Positions 1-8,135 of a stretch of 64,000 nucleotides of DNA are shown piece by piece. Within the stretch, counting starts at the first letter, position 1. Each line of letters begins with the position of its first letter. Under the pieces are notes generated by a model, which worked only from the letters and a program-made list of their open reading frames with translations, ran no database searches and was not told the DNA's origin. The DNA is from Variovorax jilinensis (GTDB lineage: Bacteria; Pseudomonadota; Gammaproteobacteria; Burkholderiales; Burkholderiaceae_C): the NCBI RefSeq assembly GCF_030316885.1, contig NZ_JASZYQ010000001.1:1407041-1471040 (forward strand), in the 5' to 3' direction. The position numbers and the translations under genes were made by a program.

Positions 1-1158
1 GACCTCGATCACCAGCGTCGCGCCGGGCGGGCTGTGCTTGATCGCGTTGTGCAGCAGGTTGCGCGCGAGTTCCTGCAGCATCCAGCGATGGGCCCGCACG
101 GGCACCGGCACGCCGGCTTCGCGCAGCTCGAAGTCGAGCGCCTTGTCCGCCACCAGCGGCGACAGGTCGAGCGCCACCGCGCGCACTGCCTCGGCGAGGT
201 CGAGCCTGGCCGACTCGGGCTGCTGGCGCAGCTGCTCGACCTTGGCCAGCGACAGCATCTGGTTGGCCAGGGCCGTGGCGCGGTCCACGGTCTCGTTGAT
301 CTCGCCGAACGCCTGGGCCGGCGGCACGTCACCGCGGCGCGCCGACTGCACCTGCGCCTTGAGCACGGCGAGCGGGGTGCGTAGCTGGTGGGCGCTGTCG
401 CGCACGAAGCGCTTCTGGTGGTCCAGCAGATGCCTGAGCCGGCCCATGACCTGCGTGGTGGCATCGATCAGGGGACGCAGCTCGCGCGGCGCATCGGGTG
501 CGTCGATGGGCGACAGGTCGTCGTCGGCGCGCGCCTGGATCGCCTCGCCGAGCGCGCGCACCGGTCGCGTGGCGAACTGCACGACCACGATCGTGATCGC
601 TGCGATCACGGCCATCAGCACCAGCTGGCGCCACAGCGTGTCGATCAGGAGCTTGCGCGCAAGGGTCTCGCGCAGCTCGAGCGTCTCGGCCACCTGCACC
701 ACCGCCATGCCGCGGCCGCGTGCGCTGGCCACCGGCTGCAGCAGCACGGCCACGCGCACCGGCATGCCGCGGAACTCGGCGTCGTAGAAGTCGACCAATG
801 CCGCGTACGGCGGGCGGTCCGGCAGCCGGCCGCGCCAGAACGGCAGCTCGGCGAAGCCCGACACCATCTCGCCGTCGAGCGACGAGACACGGTAGTACAT
901 GCGGCTCTGGTTGTCGGCCTCGAAGGCCTCGAGCGCGGAGTAGGGCACGATCGCGTGCAGCGAGGCCCCGTCGTCGTAGCCGTCGACGTCGAGCTGCTCG
1001 CCGATGGTCTTGGCCGAGGCCAGCAGGGTGCGGTCGTAGGCGGTGGTGGCGGCCGCCAGGCTCTGGCGGTACAGGCTCACGCTGTTGACCACGACGAACA
1101 GCGCCACCGGCAGCAGGATGCCCAGCAGCAGCCGGGCGCGCAGCGAGGTGGCGCGCAT
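1..1158 (-). CDS. tctE: Sensor histidine kinase TctE-like, C terminus cut by window edge
   Basis: Membrane sensor kinase that would phosphorylate the neighbouring OmpR-type regulator. The reading frame starts at ATG 1158, which overlaps the regulator's stop codon (ATGA), and runs off the window at base 1 after 386 codons. A transmembrane segment lies near residues 8-25, then a periplasmic domain, a second membrane segment near 175-195, a HAMP-like linker, the H-box SAHQLRTPL with the phospho-acceptor His257, and the beginning of the N-box (NLLHNAIKHS) at the very edge. The rest of the ATPase domain is outside the window. Pairing with tctD beside tctCBA supports the TctE assignment; this is context, since the domain order is common to many kinases. 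Confidence 0.85.
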   Translation of the reverse strand, partial: MRATSLRARLLLGILLPVALFVVVNSVSLYRQSLAAATTAYDRTLLASAKTIGEQLDVDGYDDGASLHAIVPYSALEAFEADNQSRMYYRVSSLDGEMVSGFAELPFWRGRLPDRPPYAALVDFYDAEFRGMPVRVAVLLQPVASARGRGMAVVQVAETLELRETLARKLLIDTLWRQLVLMAVIAAITIVVVQFATRPVRALGEAIQARADDDLSPIDAPDAPRELRPLIDATTQVMGRLRHLLDHQKRFVRDSAHQLRTPLAVLKAQVQSARRGDVPPAQAFGEINETVDRATALANQMLSLAKVEQLRQQPESARLDLAEAVRAVALDLSPLVADKALDFELREAGVPVPVRAHRWMLQELARNLLHNAIKHSPPGATLVIEV

Positions 1159-1841
1159 CAGCCCTCTTCGCGCAGCAGGTAGCCGAGGCCGCGCAGCGTC
1201 ATCAGCGTGGCGCCGGTGGCGGCCAGCTTCTTGCGCAAGCGATAGACCACGACCTCGACCGCCTCGTACTGCACCTCCGATTCGCCCGGAAAGACGAGCT
1301 CGAACAGCCGCTCCTTGCCGACCGCATGGCCCGGCTTGACCATCAGGGCCTTGAGCAGCGCGAGCTCGCGCGGCGTGAGTTCGAGCACCTCGGCGCGGTG
1401 GTAGATGGCGCCGCTGTCGGGGTCGTAGCGCAGGCCGCCGACCTCGGGCAGGCGCGGCGCGCCCTCGTTGGTGCCGGCACTCTGGTGGCGACGGTTCAGG
1501 GCGCGGATGCGGGCTTCGAGCTCGTCGAGGTCGAAGGGCTTCGGCAGGTAGTCGTCGGCACCGGCGTTGAGGCCGACGATGCGGTCGCCGACCGTGCCGC
1601 GCGCGGTCAGCAAGAGCACCGGCGTGCGCAGGCCGGCGGCGCGCGCCTGCGCCAGCACCTGCAGGCCGTCGAGGCCCGGCAGGCTGAGGTCGAGTGCCAC
1701 CACGTCGGGCTCCAGCGCCTGCCACTGGGCGAGTGCGAGCGCGCCGTCGCCGCACAGGCGCACGTCGATCTGGCGCCGGCCGAGGCTGCGCTGCAGGGTG
1801 GTCTGCATCGACGGGTCGTCTTCGATCAACAGCAACTTCAT
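1158..1841 (-). CDS. tctD: OmpR-family response regulator TctD-like
   Basis: Two-component DNA-binding regulator of 227 residues, the usual length of the OmpR family. The receiver domain has the acidic pair ED at 7-9, phospho-acceptor Asp51 in ALDLSLPG and Lys101 in YLPKPFD. The C-terminal winged helix contains LELTPRELALLKALM and ends with LRGLGYLL. It is translationally coupled to the kinase gene (ATGA overlap) and divergent from tctC, so it probably controls tctCBA in response to external tricarboxylates, as known for TctD in Salmonella and in beta-proteobacteria. The ribosome-binding site is weak (GGGAATT is the sense-strand complement here), which may keep expression low. Confidence 0.88.
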   Translation of the reverse strand: MKLLLIEDDPSMQTTLQRSLGRRQIDVRLCGDGALALAQWQALEPDVVALDLSLPGLDGLQVLAQARAAGLRTPVLLLTARGTVGDRIVGLNAGADDYLPKPFDLDELEARIRALNRRHQSAGTNEGAPRLPEVGGLRYDPDSGAIYHRAEVLELTPRELALLKALMVKPGHAVGKERLFELVFPGESEVQYEAVEVVVYRLRKKLAATGATLMTLRGLGYLLREEG

Positions 1842-1875
1842 GCCGGGAATTTTCGGTGTTTACCCCAGTGCCGCG

Positions 1876-1932
1876 GACAGCCAACTGACAGCGGGGCGGC
1901 GCATCATAGCGGCGTCAGCTTCCTCTCAGCTT
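1876..1932. promoter_or_regulatory. Candidate OmpR-type direct-repeat sites in tctD/tctC intergenic region
   Basis: Two pairs of short direct repeats each have an 11-bp period, the spacing expected for tandem OmpR-family dimers. GACAGC occurs at 1876-1881 and 1887-1892, and TCAGCTT at 1915-1921 and 1926-1932. All four share the core CAGC. They lie between the divergent genes tctD and tctC, the natural place for a TctD operator. The promoter elements themselves are not clear. Confidence 0.4.
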
Positions 1933-1953
1933 TTCCGTTTCAAGGAGACATGC

Positions 1954-2913
1954 ATGCGTCGCGATACCTTTCTGAAGTCCCTGGCCGCACTGGCCGCCAC
2001 CGGCGCCCTGCCCCTGTCGGCCTGGGCCGCTCCCAACATCAAGATGATGATCCCCGCCAATCCGGGCGGCGGCTGGGACACCACGGGGCGCGCGCTGGGC
2101 AAGGCGATGACCGATGCGAAGCTGGCCGACACCGTCACCTATGACAACAAGGGCGGCGCTGCCGGTGCGCTCGGCCTGGCCCAGTTCGTGAACGGCTCCA
2201 AGGGCGACCCGAACGCGATGATGATCATGGGCGCGGTCATGCTGGGCGGCATCATCACGGGCAAGCCGCCCGTGAGCCTGTCGCAGGCAACGCCGATCGC
2301 ACGCCTCACGAGCGAATACAACGTCTTCGTGCTGCCGTCGAATTCGCCGCTCAAGTCGATGAAGGACGTGGTCGAGCAGCTCAAGAAGGATCCGGGCAGC
2401 GTCAAGTGGGGCGGCGGCTCGCGCGGTTCGACCGAGCACATCGCGGCGGCCATGATCGCGCAGAAGGTCGGTGTCGATCCGTCCAAGATCAACTACGTCG
2501 CCTTCCGCGGCGGCGGCGAGGCGACGGCCGCCATCCTGGGCGGCAACGTCACGGTCGGCGGCAGCGGCTTCAGCGAGTTCGCCGAATACATCAATGCCGG
2601 CAAGATGAAGGCGATCGCGGTCACCTCGGCGCAGCGCCTGCCCGGCAGCAGCGTGCCGACGCTCAAGGAGCAGGGCATCGATGTCGAGATCGGCAACTGG
2701 CGCGGCGTCTACGGCGCCCCCGGCATCACGGCCGAACAGCGCAAGGCGCTGACCGACCTGGTGCTGGCCGCGCTCAAGACGCCTTACTGGGCCGAGGCCC
2801 TGAAGAAGAACGACTGGACGCCCGCGGTGCTGTCCGGCGAGGCCTTCGCCAAGTTCGTGGACGACGAGTTCGCGAGCCTGCGCGCGACGATGGTCAAGTC
2901 CGGCATGGTCTGA
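1954..2913 (+). CDS. tctC: Tripartite tricarboxylate transporter substrate-binding protein (Bug family)
   Basis: Periplasmic solute receptor of 319 residues that captures a carboxylate (probably citrate or a related tricarboxylate) and delivers it to TctAB. A signal peptide covers about residues 1-25 (MRRDTFLKSLAALAATGALP, cleaved near SAWAA-PN). The mature protein begins with the Bug strand IKMMIPANPGGGWDTTGRAL, whose Gly-rich loop binds the carboxylate. The start is fixed by AAGGAG at 1942-1947, six bases before ATG 1954; an out-of-register ATG at 1950 has no better site. It is the first gene of tctCBA and is followed by a GC-rich intergenic element that may lower read-through into the permease genes. 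Confidence 0.9.
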   Translation: MRRDTFLKSLAALAATGALPLSAWAAPNIKMMIPANPGGGWDTTGRALGKAMTDAKLADTVTYDNKGGAAGALGLAQFVNGSKGDPNAMMIMGAVMLGGIITGKPPVSLSQATPIARLTSEYNVFVLPSNSPLKSMKDVVEQLKKDPGSVKWGGGSRGSTEHIAAAMIAQKVGVDPSKINYVAFRGGGEATAAILGGNVTVGGSGFSEFAEYINAGKMKAIAVTSAQRLPGSSVPTLKEQGIDVEIGNWRGVYGAPGITAEQRKALTDLVLAALKTPYWAEALKKNDWTPAVLSGEAFAKFVDDEFASLRATMVKSGMV

Positions 2914-2925
2914 GGAACCGGCTCC

Positions 2926-3045
2926 GCGCTTCCCCGCTTCGTGGGGGTCGATGCCCTCCGAGGTGGAAGCAGCAGACCGCCCCGCCGTGCGAAGCGCGGA
3001 CTCCGCCGCGCTGGCGGCCCGGCGCCAAACCGGTTCCCACCGGGC
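2926..3045. repeat. GC-rich intergenic element, copy 1 (between tctC and tctB)
   Basis: This 173-bp gap inside an operon carries a dyad-rich sequence with the core CCCGCTTCGTGGGGG. Related sequences with an (A/G)CTTCGTG core flanked by C and G runs occur at about 20262-20397 and 24839-24910. All three sit in or at the end of transporter operons. The stems could act as mRNA-stabilising or attenuating hairpins between the binding-protein gene and the permease genes, but this function is inferred. Confidence 0.45.
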
Positions 3046-3086
3046 CGGCCGGTGCGAAATCATTCACTGTCTGCGAGGTCAGAACA

Positions 3087-3620
3087 ATGTCGAACAACGA
3101 CCCACTGTCCATCGAGCCGCCTGCGATCTGGCCCCAGACGCTGGTCGGCGTCGGCGTGCTGGTCACCGGCCTGGCACTGGCCTTCGGTGCCATCGGCATC
3201 TCTTCGGAGGCCGGCTACGGTGGCGTAGGCCCCAACTTCCTGCCCTGGCTGGTCTCGATCGCGCTGACCGTCTGCGGTGCCTGGATCGTCTGGGAGTCAC
3301 GCACCGGCGGCTTTCGCGAGATGGACACGCCCACCGGTGCCCCGAAGGCCTACTGGGCCGGCTTCGTCTGGGTGTCGGCGGGGTTGCTGCTGAACGCGGC
3401 ACTGATCACCACGATCGGATTCATCCTGAGCTGCACGCTGTGCTACGTGCTGGCGGTGCAGGGCCTGCGCCGCGCGAGCGGGCAGGGCGGCGTCAACTCG
3501 CCGCGCACGTGGCTGGTCGACCTGCTCACCGGTGCGCTGATCGCGGCGCCGGTGTTCTGGATGTTCACGAAATTCCTGGCCATCAACCTTCCGGGCCTGA
3601 CGAGCACGGGCTGGATCTGA
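3087..3620 (+). CDS. tctB: Tripartite tricarboxylate transporter small membrane subunit TctB
   Basis: Small integral-membrane subunit (177 residues) of the TctABC secondary transporter. Four hydrophobic segments are visible at about residues 17-36, 48-67, 88-125 (two close segments) and 145-170, which matches the four-helix TctB family. The start ATG 3087 follows GAGGT at 3075-3079. The stop at 3620 lies one base before the ATG of tctA, so the two are translationally coupled. TctB has no known catalytic residues; it is needed together with TctA for uptake. Confidence 0.87.
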   Translation: MSNNDPLSIEPPAIWPQTLVGVGVLVTGLALAFGAIGISSEAGYGGVGPNFLPWLVSIALTVCGAWIVWESRTGGFREMDTPTGAPKAYWAGFVWVSAGLLLNAALITTIGFILSCTLCYVLAVQGLRRASGQGGVNSPRTWLVDLLTGALIAAPVFWMFTKFLAINLPGLTSTGWI

Positions 3621-3621
3621 C

Positions 3622-5133
3622 ATGGAAATCTTCAATGCCCTGATGCACGGTTTCGCGCTGGCGATCACGCCCGCGAACCTTCTCTGGTGCCTGGTCGGCT
3701 GCGCGCTCGGAACGGCGGTCGGCGTGCTGCCGGGCATCGGCCCGGCGGTGGCGGTCGCGATGCTGCTGCCGATCACCGGCAAGGTCGATGTCACGGCCTC
3801 GATGATCTTCTTCTCCGGCATCTACTACGGCGCCATGTACGGCGGCTCGACCACTTCGATCCTGCTCAACACGCCCGGCGAAACCGCCAGCATGGTGACC
3901 GCGATGGAGGGCAACAAGATGGCCAAGAGCGGGCGCGCGGGCGCAGCGCTGGCCACCGCGGCAATCGGCTCCTTCGTGGCCGGCACCATCGCCACCGTGA
4001 TCGTCACGCTGTTCGCGCCCTTCGTGGCCGACTTCGCGGTCAAGCTCGGACCGCCCGAGTATTTCCTCCTGATGCTGCTGGCCTTCACCACGGTGAGCGC
4101 GGTGCTGGGCAAGAGCACGCTGCGCGGCATGACGGCGCTGTTCATCGGCCTCGCGGCAGGCTGCATCGGGCTCGACCAGATCTCGGGCCAGGGCCGCTAC
4201 ACCGGCGGCATTCCCGAACTGCTCGACGGCATCGAGATCGTGCTGGTGGCGGTGGGCCTGTTCGCCGTGGCCGAGGTTCTCTATGCCGTGCTGTACGAGG
4301 GCAAGGTGGTCGAGGGCCAGAACAAGCTGAGCCGCGTCCACATGAGCGCGCGCGACTGGAAGCGATCGATCCCGGCCTGGCTGCGCGGCACCGCGATCGG
4401 CACGCCCTTCGGCTGCATCCCGGCCGGCGGCACCGAGATCCCGACCTTCCTGAGCTACGCGACCGAGAAGAAGCTCGCCAAGGACGCTGACGCCAGGGCC
4501 GAGTTCGGCACCAAGGGTGCGATCGAGGGCGTGGCCGGCCCCGAGGCCGCCAACAACGCCACCGTGACCGCGGCGCTGATTCCGCTGCTCACGCTCGGCA
4601 TCCCGACCTCGAACACCACCGCGATCCTGCTCGGCGCCTTCCAGAACTACGGCATCCAGCCCGGTCCGCAGCTGTTCACCACTTCGGCTGCGCTGGTGTG
4701 GGCACTGATCGCCTCGCTCTACATCGGCAACGTGATGCTGCTGGTGCTGAACCTGCCGATGGTCGGGCTGTGGGTCAAGCTGCTCAAGATCCCGAAGCCG
4801 CAGCTCTATGCGGGCATCCTCATCTTCGCGACCGTGGGTGCCTACGGCATGCGCCAGAGCGCCTTCGACCTGGTGCTGCTCTACGCCATCGGCGTGCTCG
4901 GCGTGATCATGCGGCGCTACGACTTCCCGACCGCGCCGGTGGTGGTGGGCATGATCCTCGGGCCGCTGGCCGAAGCCCAGCTCCGCAACGCGATGTCGAT
5001 CGGCGAAGGCAGCCCGGCCGTCTTCTTCCAGCGCCCGATGTCGATCGCGCTGGTGGTCATCATCGTGGCCGTGATGGTGCTGCCGCGCGTCGCCAAGCGA
5101 ATCAGCGAGAGGCGGGCGGCCGCGGCCGCCTGA
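3622..5133 (+). CDS. tctA: Tripartite tricarboxylate transporter large permease TctA
   Basis: Large permease of the proton- or sodium-driven TctABC system, 503 residues with about 12 membrane segments, the family length. Conserved TctA features include [17 protein letters not shown] near residues 33-49, [21 protein letters not shown] near 67-87, and the second inverted-repeat counterpart with [17 protein letters not shown] in the C-terminal half. It ends the tctCBA operon. Substrate is probably citrate or another tri- or dicarboxylate, but family members vary and the sequence does not decide it. Confidence 0.93.
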   Translation: MEIFNALMHGFALAITPANLLWCLVGCALGTAVGVLPGIGPAVAVAMLLPITGKVDVTASMIFFSGIYYGAMYGGSTTSILLNTPGETASMVTAMEGNKMAKSGRAGAALATAAIGSFVAGTIATVIVTLFAPFVADFAVKLGPPEYFLLMLLAFTTVSAVLGKSTLRGMTALFIGLAAGCIGLDQISGQGRYTGGIPELLDGIEIVLVAVGLFAVAEVLYAVLYEGKVVEGQNKLSRVHMSARDWKRSIPAWLRGTAIGTPFGCIPAGGTEIPTFLSYATEKKLAKDADARAEFGTKGAIEGVAGPEAANNATVTAALIPLLTLGIPTSNTTAILLGAFQNYGIQPGPQLFTTSAALVWALIASLYIGNVMLLVLNLPMVGLWVKLLKIPKPQLYAGILIFATVGAYGMRQSAFDLVLLYAIGVLGVIMRRYDFPTAPVVVGMILGPLAEAQLRNAMSIGEGSPAVFFQRPMSIALVVIIVAVMVLPRVAKRISERRAAAAA

Positions 5134-5178
5134 TCGCGGCTGCGGCTGCGCTGCGGCGGCTCGCCGGCGCCGCCCTCG

Positions 5179-5634
5179 TCAGTTGGCGCTCGATCCGGTG
5201 CCGTACTGTGCGCTGGTCGTCACGCGCGTGCTGCCGCTCTTCACGCGTTGCACCTCGGCCATGTACTGCGGACCGTTGCGCAGGTTCTGGTAGGTGGCGA
5301 CCTGCTTGCGGTAGGCGGCGCTGGTCGGATCGAAATCGTCACGGTTCGCGACCTGGCTCAGGCCGGAGCGGATCCACAGATTGCGGTCGGCCGCGACCTC
5401 GGCGCGGCTCGCGGCGCCCACGCCGGCATCGGCCGGGCCGACGCGAAGCTCGGCCGGAGCGCTCGCCATGCTGCGGCTCGCCATGTAGTCGGATGCGACG
5501 GCCGAGCGGCTGGTCATGCTCGTCGTGGCGGCGATCGGCGCGCCCACCCATTGTTCGGCCGGCACGGTCTGCGCGAAGCTTGCGGCGCTCGCCAGCGCCA
5601 ATGCGGAAACAGCGAGAACTTGTCTTGCATTCAT
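5179..5634 (-). CDS. Small secreted protein, unknown function
   Basis: Not a recognised enzyme. The 151-residue product starts at ATG 5634 behind an AGGAG motif (complement of 5644-5650) and has a signal peptide MNARQVLAVSALALASAASF cleaved near AQ-TVP. The mature part is polar and repetitive in Ala/Ser/Arg, with a short helical stretch AAYRKQVATYQNLRNGPQYM and a Ser/Thr-rich tail. It resembles in style the many short exported DUF4148-type proteins of Burkholderiales, but I see no diagnostic motif. It is divergent from the Crp/Fnr gene, sharing a 143-bp upstream region with it. Confidence 0.6.
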   Translation of the reverse strand: MNARQVLAVSALALASAASFAQTVPAEQWVGAPIAATTSMTSRSAVASDYMASRSMASAPAELRVGPADAGVGAASRAEVAADRNLWIRSGLSQVANRDDFDPTSAAYRKQVATYQNLRNGPQYMAEVQRVKSGSTRVTTSAQYGTGSSAN

Positions 5635-5777
5635 GATGAAATCTCCTCTGGCTGTGGATGCGAGGCCGCGGACATCGCGGTCTTCACAGGGCTCGACTGT
5701 GACGGTCCATCGCCTTCGACGCTGTGCGTTTACGCACGGCTTTCCGCGATTCGTCGTCACTGCCTCGGGAGGTCGTC

Positions 5778-6482
5778 ATGGCGCCCCAGCGCTCCAGCCT
5801 CGGCCTGCAACAGGTCGCGCTGCTGCAGGGCCTTTCGGTCGAACGGCTCGACCGCCTCGCACAGCGCTGCCGATGGAAGAGCGTGCCTGCAGGCACGCCC
5901 GTGCTGCTGCGATCGGAGCGCAACAGCGACATCTACTTCCTGGTCTCGGGCTCGCTGCGCGTGACCTCATACTCGCCCAATGGACGCCAGGTCACGTTTC
6001 GCGATACGCAGGAAGGAGAACACTTCGGCGAACTGTCGGCCATCGACGGTCATCCGCGCTCGGCCGACGTGGTCACGCTCACGCCCACGCTGGTCGCCAG
6101 CCTGGACCGCGAAGCCTTTCTCGAACTGCTGCGCGACGAGCCCGCGGTCGCCGGCCGCGTGATGCGCCACCTCGTGGCGATGGTGCGTCAGCTGTCCGAG
6201 CGTGTGATCGACCTCAGCACGCTCGGCGTGCAGAACCGCGTGCATGCCGAGCTGTTGAGGCTGGCCCGGGTCGCCGGAATTGCCGACAACCGCGCGCGGC
6301 TCGATCCGCCGCCGACCCATGTCGAGCTGGCCAGCCGCGTGAGCACCAACCGCGAGCAGGTCACGCGGGAACTCAATGCGATGCGTCGCGACGGCCTGCT
6401 GGCCAAGGAGGGCAAGGCGCTCGTGGTGGCCGACGTCGAGCGGCTGGCGGCGCTGGTGGCCGAGGTGCGCGGCTTCTCCTAG
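5778..6482 (+). CDS. Crp/Fnr-family transcriptional regulator
   Basis: DNA-binding regulator of 234 residues. The N-terminal cyclic-nucleotide-binding fold includes GTPVLLRSERNSDIYFLVSG and the core EHFGELSAIDGHPRSADV. A long helix follows, then a Crp-type helix-turn-helix with ASRVSTNREQVTRELNAMRR near residues 188-207. No Cys cluster for an iron-sulfur centre is present, so it is more like Crp or a cyclic-di-GMP-binding member than oxygen-sensing Fnr. Start chosen at ATG 5778 because GGGAGG lies at 5767-5772; a longer frame reaches back to 5724. Its stop overlaps the stop of the convergent channel gene by four bases. Confidence 0.85.
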   Translation: MAPQRSSLGLQQVALLQGLSVERLDRLAQRCRWKSVPAGTPVLLRSERNSDIYFLVSGSLRVTSYSPNGRQVTFRDTQEGEHFGELSAIDGHPRSADVVTLTPTLVASLDREAFLELLRDEPAVAGRVMRHLVAMVRQLSERVIDLSTLGVQNRVHAELLRLARVAGIADNRARLDPPPTHVELASRVSTNREQVTRELNAMRRDGLLAKEGKALVVADVERLAALVAEVRGFS

Positions 6483-7129
6483 GCGCGCCAGCCCGGCAGC
6501 TTCCACCCGGTGCGTATGGCGAGCATGCGCAACAGCACCGTGGTTCCGGCGCCGAGGGTCAGGACCAGCCAGTCCGGTGCCTGCAACGCTTCCGAGACGA
6601 CGATCACCCAGGCGCCGACGAAGGCACAGATGGCGTAGGGCTGGTGGTCGCTGAAGGCGCGCGGGATCTCGTTGCAGACGATGTCGCGCAGCACGCCGCC
6701 GAAGGCCGCGGTCATCATGCCCATCACCACCGCGACGATCGCCGGCATCGAGGCGTCGAGCGCGATCTGCGTGCCCGTGGCCGTGAACAGCCCGAGTCCG
6801 AGCGCGTCGGGCCATTGCATCGCGCGTTCGGTGGGCGCGAAATGCTGGGCGCGCAGGAAGGCCATCGCGCAGGCGCACACCGCCAGCAGCAGCCACAGCC
6901 AGTTCGAATGCTCGACCCAGAAGAAGGGGCGGCGGTCGAGCAGCACGTCGCGCAGGGTGCCGCCGCCGAACGCCGTCAGCCCCGCGACCATCACCACGCC
7001 GATGGCATCGAGCCGCTTGCGCGCCGCCTCGAGCAGCCCCGACATGGCGAACGCCACGGTGGCCGCGATCTCGATCACGATCTGGGCGTTCGAGAGCGAA
7101 AGGACGGTGGAGAGCGGCAGGTTGGGCAT
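6479..7129 (-). CDS. TRIC-type cation channel family protein (UPF0126, YicG-like)
   Basis: Inner-membrane protein of 216 residues built from two homologous halves, each with three membrane helices. The paired signatures GGGTLRDVLLDR and GGVLRDIVCNE mark the two repeats and identify the UPF0126/TRIC family. Prokaryotic TRIC proteins form homotrimeric potassium-permeable channels; YicG has been linked to glycine export or uptake in some species. The physiological substrate here is unknown. It lies just upstream of, and on the same strand as, the copper-related genes only by position: those are transcribed toward it, with a 12-bp gap. Confidence 0.87.
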   Translation of the reverse strand: MPNLPLSTVLSLSNAQIVIEIAATVAFAMSGLLEAARKRLDAIGVVMVAGLTAFGGGTLRDVLLDRRPFFWVEHSNWLWLLLAVCACAMAFLRAQHFAPTERAMQWPDALGLGLFTATGTQIALDASMPAIVAVVMGMMTAAFGGVLRDIVCNEIPRAFSDHQPYAICAFVGAWVIVVSEALQAPDWLVLTLGAGTTVLLRMLAIRTGWKLPGWRA

Positions 7130-7141
7130 GGGCAGGGCGGA

Positions 7142-8041
7142 TCAGTTGTGATGCATGTGGCCGTGCGATTCTGGCGCAGCCGCGGCGGCCGCTCCTGCGG
7201 GTGCCCCGACGGCCAGATCGACCTGCAGCGCGCTCTTGGCACCCCTGGCGTCCTCGAAGCGCAGCGTGAGCGGAATGGTCGAGCCCTTGGCGATCGGCTG
7301 CTTGAGTTCCATCAGCATCACGTGCAGACCGCCCGGCTTGAGCTCCACCGTCTGCCGCGGCGGCAGCGCGAGGCCGTCCTTGAGCTCGCGCATCCGCATG
7401 ATGTCGCCTTCCATCTTCATCTCGTGCACCTCGGCGATGCCGGCGGCCGGCGTCGAGGCGCCGACCAGGCGCGCGCCGGCCGGTGCGGTGAGCTTCATGA
7501 AGGCGCCGGTGCCGCTCTGCCCAGGCACGGTCTGGCGGACCCACGCATCGCGCACGTCGACCGCGGCCACGCCGGGCGCCAGCACGTCGAGGCGGGCCGC
7601 GGGCAGCGCCTGCTTCTCGCTCGATCCGGCGACCGGCAGCTGGGCCCAGTCGGCGCTGCCGACGTCGCAGCTCTGCAGCACCTTGAAGTAGAGCGCACCC
7701 GGCTTGTCGGTGAGCTTGCCGCGCACGACGAACTCGGCGCGCTCGCTGCCGGGCAGCGCGGCCTGCGGACCTTCGGCCTGCCAGCTGACCTCGCGCGGGG
7801 TCGACGCGAGCTTCCACCCGGCGCGCGGCTGCGCCTGCAGCAGCGTGAAGCCTTCGGGCAGCTGCACCCGGATGCCCGTGGTGGACTTGGCATCGGCGCA
7901 GGCATGGCCGACGCGGAAGGCGGCGTCGTAGTCGCTGCCGGCCGCGGCACCGCCGGGCGGCAGCGTGACGTGGGCCATGGCGGCCGTGCTGCAGAGCGCG
8001 GCGCAGGCGGCGAGGGTGCGGAGGGTGAAGGGGGTGTTCAT
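7142..8041 (-). CDS. YcnI (DUF1775) and PCuAC copper chaperone fusion protein
   Basis: Periplasmic copper-handling protein of 299 residues made of two domains that are normally separate. After a signal peptide (residues 1-23) the mature protein begins with His24 in HVTLPPGG, the histidine brace of the YcnI/DUF1775 domain (about 24-170). A PCuAC domain follows (about 180-280) with the signature HEMKMEGDIMRMREL and then GGLHVMLMEL, the His/Met ligands that hold Cu(I). The tail HGHMHHN adds further ligands. It follows the TonB receptor and DUF2946 genes on the same strand, which fits a copper uptake or delivery role, for example to cytochrome oxidase. The fusion is clear from the sequence; the pathway is inferred. 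Confidence 0.88.
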   Translation of the reverse strand: MNTPFTLRTLAACAALCSTAAMAHVTLPPGGAAAGSDYDAAFRVGHACADAKSTTGIRVQLPEGFTLLQAQPRAGWKLASTPREVSWQAEGPQAALPGSERAEFVVRGKLTDKPGALYFKVLQSCDVGSADWAQLPVAGSSEKQALPAARLDVLAPGVAAVDVRDAWVRQTVPGQSGTGAFMKLTAPAGARLVGASTPAAGIAEVHEMKMEGDIMRMRELKDGLALPPRQTVELKPGGLHVMLMELKQPIAKGSTIPLTLRFEDARGAKSALQVDLAVGAPAGAAAAAAPESHGHMHHN

Positions 8042-8135
8042 TGAAAGGCTCCTCTTTAGTCAGTTGAGGACAGGGCAGGAACTGCTTCGCAATTCTTGGT
8101 CTGTCCCGCAGGGTCTCAGGTCGGTCCGAAAGGTC

